Shown here one piece after another: positions 13,309 through 15,187 of a stretch of 15,187 nucleotides of DNA (position 1 is the stretch's first letter; every line of letters starts with the position of its first letter). The position numbers and the translations under genes are program-made. A model generated the notes under the pieces. It did no database searches. It had not been told where the DNA came from and was given only the letters and a program-made list of their open reading frames with translations. The stretch lies in contig JBOFCS010000175.1 in NCBI GenBank assembly GCA_051646185.1, positions 1 through 15,187 of the forward strand, read 5' to 3'. This DNA is from JBOFCS01 sp051646185 (GTDB lineage: Bacteria; Actinomycetota; Actinomycetes; Mycobacteriales; Mycobacteriaceae).

Positions 13309-14369
13309 TTGCGTCGTTTGCGTACAGCGGTAGCAAGATCTGCAAGCAGTGTCTGAGTTGTTTCCCAATTGATGCAAGCATCGGTGATGCTTTGTCCGTA
13401 GGTAAGTGGGCTGGACTGCGCTTCTTGTCGGCCCTCGACAAGAAAGCTTTCCAGCATTATCCCATTAATCCCCTTATATCCGTGGGTGATCTGTTGTGCA
13501 ACGGAATGAACAACAGTGCTCTGTTGGGTATGGTCTTTATTGCTATTTGCATGGCTTGCATCAATCATGACCAGCGGTGCCAGCTGTCCTTGGTGTACGA
13601 GAGTAAGAGCTTCTTCGATATCTGAGGCTGAGTAGTTGGTGCCCTTACGACCTCCTCGAAGGATGATATGGCAGTGTGGGTTTCCGGCAGTGGTCACAAC
13701 TGAGGAAACCCCTTCTGTGTTGATTCCCAGGAAAACATGAGAAGAACGTGCGGCGACAGCCCCATCAACGGCAACGTGGATATTGCCATCGGTAGCGTTT
13801 TTGAACCCGATGGGCATCATTAACCCAGAGGCAAGTTGGCGGTGCACTTGACTTTCGGTGGTGCGTGCGCCAATGGCTCCCCAGGAGACGGCATCGGCAA
13901 GATAGGCTGCGCTATTGGGTTCTAGAAATTCGCAGCCAACGGGCAGCCCTCGGTCAATGATGTTGAGAAGCAATTCTCGCGCGATGCGAAGTCCTTGGGG
14001 AATATCAAAGCTTTGATCAAGGTGGGGATCATTAATGAGACCTTTCCATCCGGTTGTGGTCCTTGGTTTTTCGAAATAGGTTCGCATGACGACGAGCAAG
14101 TCCGCAGCATGGGTATCCGCAGTGTTTTTGAGGAGTTCGGCGTAATCTAGGGCAGCGCTGGGGTCATGAATGGAGCAGGGGCCTACCACGACAAGAAGCC
14201 GGTCATCAATTCCGTCAACGATAGCGGCAACCTCGTCCCGACTTGAGTGCACAAAAGCGGTCTGTGCATCACTGAGCGGGAGTTCCTGAAGAAGAGTTTG
14301 TGGGGTTGGGAGTACTGAAGCCGCCAAGCCTTGGTTGGAGGAAGTGTTAGGGGTTGCAGAGGTTGCCAT
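13305..14369 (-). CDS. aroF: 3-deoxy-7-phosphoheptulonate (DAHP) synthase, class I
   Basis: 354 residues. It condenses phosphoenolpyruvate and erythrose 4-phosphate, the entry step to Phe, Tyr and Trp. Motifs of the AroF/G/H type are VVVGPCSIHDP (metal ligand Cys65), RTYFEKPRTTTGWKG (96-110), GARTTESQVHRQLASGLMMPIGFKN (168-191), LRGGRKGTNY (237-246), His273 in DASHANSNK, Glu307 in ESFLVEGRQ and Asp330 in SITDACINW. The start is ATG at 14369, with GGAAGG 9 nt upstream. A longer frame from 14477 would run through the leader terminator and add 36 implausible residues. The gene lies downstream of trhA on the same strand, with its own leader attenuator in between. Which amino acid inhibits the enzyme cannot be told; aroF is used because the position beside mca recalls C. 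glutamicum aroF. Confidence 0.93.
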   Translation of the reverse strand: MATSATPNTSSNQGLAASVLPTPQTLLQELPLSDAQTAFVHSSRDEVAAIVDGIDDRLLVVVGPCSIHDPSAALDYAELLKNTADTHAADLLVVMRTYFEKPRTTTGWKGLINDPHLDQSFDIPQGLRIARELLLNIIDRGLPVGCEFLEPNSAAYLADAVSWGAIGARTTESQVHRQLASGLMMPIGFKNATDGNIHVAVDGAVAARSSHVFLGINTEGVSSVVTTAGNPHCHIILRGGRKGTNYSASDIEEALTLVHQGQLAPLVMIDASHANSNKDHTQQSTVVHSVAQQITHGYKGINGIMLESFLVEGRQEAQSSPLTYGQSITDACINWETTQTLLADLATAVRKRRN

Positions 14370-14432
14370 GGTTGTTTGCCTTCCGATGTAAAGCGGCGGG
14401 CAAAGTTGTTCCGGCGCCCACCTAAAATGACA

Positions 14433-14460
14433 AAAGCCGGAGATTGGTGTCTCCAGCTTT
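14433..14460 (-). terminator. Leader terminator (attenuator hairpin) ahead of DAHP synthase
   Basis: On the minus strand AAAGCTGGAGA (14460-14450) pairs with TCTCCGGCTTT (14443-14433), 11 bp including one G-U pair, around CACCAA. It is followed by T, G, TCA and T4. It lies between the leader ORF stop (14484) and the DAHP synthase start (14369), where a terminator makes sense only as a conditional one. Confidence 0.85.
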
Positions 14461-14461
14461 G

Positions 14462-14517
14462 GGCTCCGGGATAACAAGGATGGTCAGCTTAGTCCAGTCC
14501 CAGCTCCTCCCGGAGCC
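14462..14517 (-). promoter_or_regulatory. Alternative pairing arms of the DAHP synthase attenuator
   Basis: GGCTCCGGGA (14517-14508) is exactly complementary to TCCCGGAGCC (14471-14462). The second arm also contains CCGGAG (14469-14464), complementary to CTCCGG (14442-14437) inside the terminator's 3' arm. The two pairings exclude each other, and the latter would break the terminator. The first arm starts five bases after the last aromatic codon of the leader ORF, where a stalled ribosome would cover it. Confidence 0.7.
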
Positions 14518-14552
14518 AACATAAAGAGCCAATAGGCCCGAGCGCTAAGCAT
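14484..14552 (-). CDS. Aromatic amino-acid leader peptide (aroR-like)
   Basis: A 22-codon ORF, ATG 14552 to TGA 14484-14486, too short for routine gene calling. It starts MLSARA, then has Tyr7-Trp8-Leu9-Phe10 and ends with a Gly/Ala-rich stretch, GGAGTGLS. Three aromatic codons in four (TAT TGG CTC TTT, 14534-14523) directly ahead of alternative hairpins and a terminator are the hallmark of ribosome-mediated attenuation. The gene it precedes makes the common precursor of exactly these amino acids. The ribosome site is weak (AGG, 9 nt upstream). I recall a similar leader, aroR, before aroF in Corynebacterium glutamicum. Confidence 0.8.
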   Translation of the reverse strand: MLSARAYWLFMLAPGGAGTGLS

Positions 14553-14618
14553 GACTACCAGCCTAACATAACTATCAGAATCAGTCTTGTTTGTGTTTGT
14601 AAGATCACTATCGTGGAA
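14553..14618 (-). promoter_or_regulatory. Probable promoter of the aromatic leader / DAHP synthase unit
   Basis: 66 bp between the trhA stop and the leader ORF. Possible -10 boxes on the minus strand are GATAGT (14576-14571) and TATGTT (14570-14565); TTACAA (14602-14597) is a -35-like hexamer but 20 bp from the first. No terminator for trhA is seen, so read-through into the leader is possible. Confidence 0.35.
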
Positions 14619-15187
14619 CTACCGAAATACCACTAGCCACACGGCAATGTAGTGACAGATTGCTGCGATAACTGTTGCAGCGTGAAAGAATTCATGGTGG
14701 CCAAATGTTTTTGGCCAGGGGTTAGGCCATTTAGTGGCGTACAGTACTGCGCCGATGCTGTACAGCACTCCACCTACGGTCAGCAGGGTCATGGCCGCTA
14801 CTCCAGCTTCGCGCACCAGAGTGGGGGAAACAAAGATGACTACCCAGCCGAGTAGTAGATAAAGCGGTACACCTACCCAGCTTGGTGCGGTAGGCCACAA
14901 CATTTTCAGGACTACCCCGGCTGCGGCTCCACTCCACACGATGGTGAGAACGATAGAGCCGGTTGGGCTAGGCAGGGCTAGGAGGCTAAAGGGAGTGTAG
15001 CTACCGGCGATGAAAAGAAAGATCATGGAGTGATCTGCTCGTTTCATCCAGATTCTGCCGTGCACAGTGTTCCAATGAATGCGGTGATAGGTAGCACTGA
15101 CTCCGAACATGCCGAGCACGGTCAGAGAGTAGATTGCGGTGGCTAGTCCAGCCGTGGGGGATACCACAGACCAGGAGACCCATACCA
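14619..15187 (-). CDS. trhA: Hemolysin III family membrane protein TrhA (5' end outside window)
   Basis: The frame is open to the right edge, so about 189 residues of the C-terminal part are present; by comparison with mycobacterial homologues roughly 30 N-terminal residues are missing. The GTG at 15167 is not the real start, because conserved sequence continues upstream. It has several hydrophobic helices and PAQR/hemolysin-III metal-site motifs: SATYHRIHW, KRADHSMIFLFIAGSYTPF, and the closing GHHEFFHAATVIAAICHY with its H-x3-H pair. The family is related to adiponectin-type receptors; the hemolysin label is historic, and bacterial members have been tied to membrane lipid homeostasis. It lies upstream of the DAHP synthase leader on the same strand. 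Corresponds to Rv1085c. Confidence 0.9.
   Translation of the reverse strand, partial: VWVSWSVVSPTAGLATAIYSLTVLGMFGVSATYHRIHWNTVHGRIWMKRADHSMIFLFIAGSYTPFSLLALPSPTGSIVLTIVWSGAAAGVVLKMLWPTAPSWVGVPLYLLLGWVVIFVSPTLVREAGVAAMTLLTVGGVLYSIGAVLYATKWPNPWPKTFGHHEFFHAATVIAAICHYIAVWLVVFR

Noticed and set aside
14370..14477. 36-residue extension of DAHP synthase from ATG 14477
   Set aside because: It runs through the leader terminator and has no family similarity; ATG 14369 has a ribosome site.
14555..14569. Mini-ORF ATG TTA GGC TGG TAG just upstream of the aromatic leader
   Set aside because: Only four codons, possibly upstream of the transcription start, and out of frame with the better 22-codon leader; kept only as a curiosity because it holds a Trp codon.
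1..15187. Mobile element, prophage, CRISPR array, tRNA/rRNA or defence system
   Set aside because: No transposase, integrase, spaced repeats or structural RNA genes were seen; the gene order is that of a conserved core block.

Overview
The window reads as chromosomal core DNA from a mycolic-acid actinobacterium (order Mycobacteriales/Corynebacteriales). Three things support this: a mycothiol S-conjugate amidase gene (mycothiol is actinobacterial), actinobacterial-type protein sequences throughout, and gene order. From memory, the order thiolase - SGNH esterase - HSL-type esterase - cbs - (insert) - metB - greA - DUF4307 - mca - small membrane protein - YyaL/DUF255 - trhA matches the Mycobacterium tuberculosis Rv1072-Rv1085c block. 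A DAHP synthase gene next to mca is, as I recall, a Corynebacterium trait, and the roughly 50 % GC by eye also points to Corynebacterium. I cannot name a species. I see no mobile element, tRNA, rRNA or CRISPR array.

Layout. 1-170 (-): start of a methylmalonate-semialdehyde dehydrogenase gene, cut by the window edge. 171-406: divergent control region with tandem repeats and a palindrome. 407-1243 (+): seven-helix Bax-inhibitor-1/YccA protein, closed by a strong bidirectional terminator. 1318-3503 (-): thiolase, preceded in transcription by an exported SGNH esterase. 3755-6239 (+): HSL-family esterase and cystathionine beta-synthase. 6244-7428 (-): glutaryl-CoA-dehydrogenase-like acyl-CoA dehydrogenase, placed between cbs and metB. 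7492-8664 (+): metB. 8726-9944 (-): greA and a DUF4307 membrane protein, separated by a 280-base gap rich in hairpins. 10120-13308 (+): mca, a small membrane protein and a YyaL-like protein, tightly packed. 13305-14369 (-): DAHP synthase with a leader-peptide attenuator. 14619-15187 (-): trhA (hemolysin III family), cut at the window edge.

How the genes fit together. Cbs and MetB can move sulfur between homocysteine, cystathionine and cysteine; cysteine is a precursor of mycothiol, and Mca cleaves mycothiol conjugates during detoxification. The thiolase, the acyl-CoA dehydrogenase and the mmsA fragment suggest acyl-CoA or amino-acid catabolism next to two esterases. DAHP synthase opens the aromatic amino-acid pathway.

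The most interesting signal is the DAHP synthase leader: a 22-codon minus-strand ORF (14552-14484) with Tyr-Trp-Leu-Phe codons at positions 7-10, followed by mutually exclusive hairpins and a terminator ahead of the gene. This looks like ribosome-mediated attenuation by aromatic amino acids. Also notable are a symmetric, apparently leaderless metB promoter and a CRP/GlxR-like palindrome on the -10 box of the HSL esterase. Several start codons were moved from the longest possible ORF on the basis of ribosome binding sites, promoters and family N-termini.
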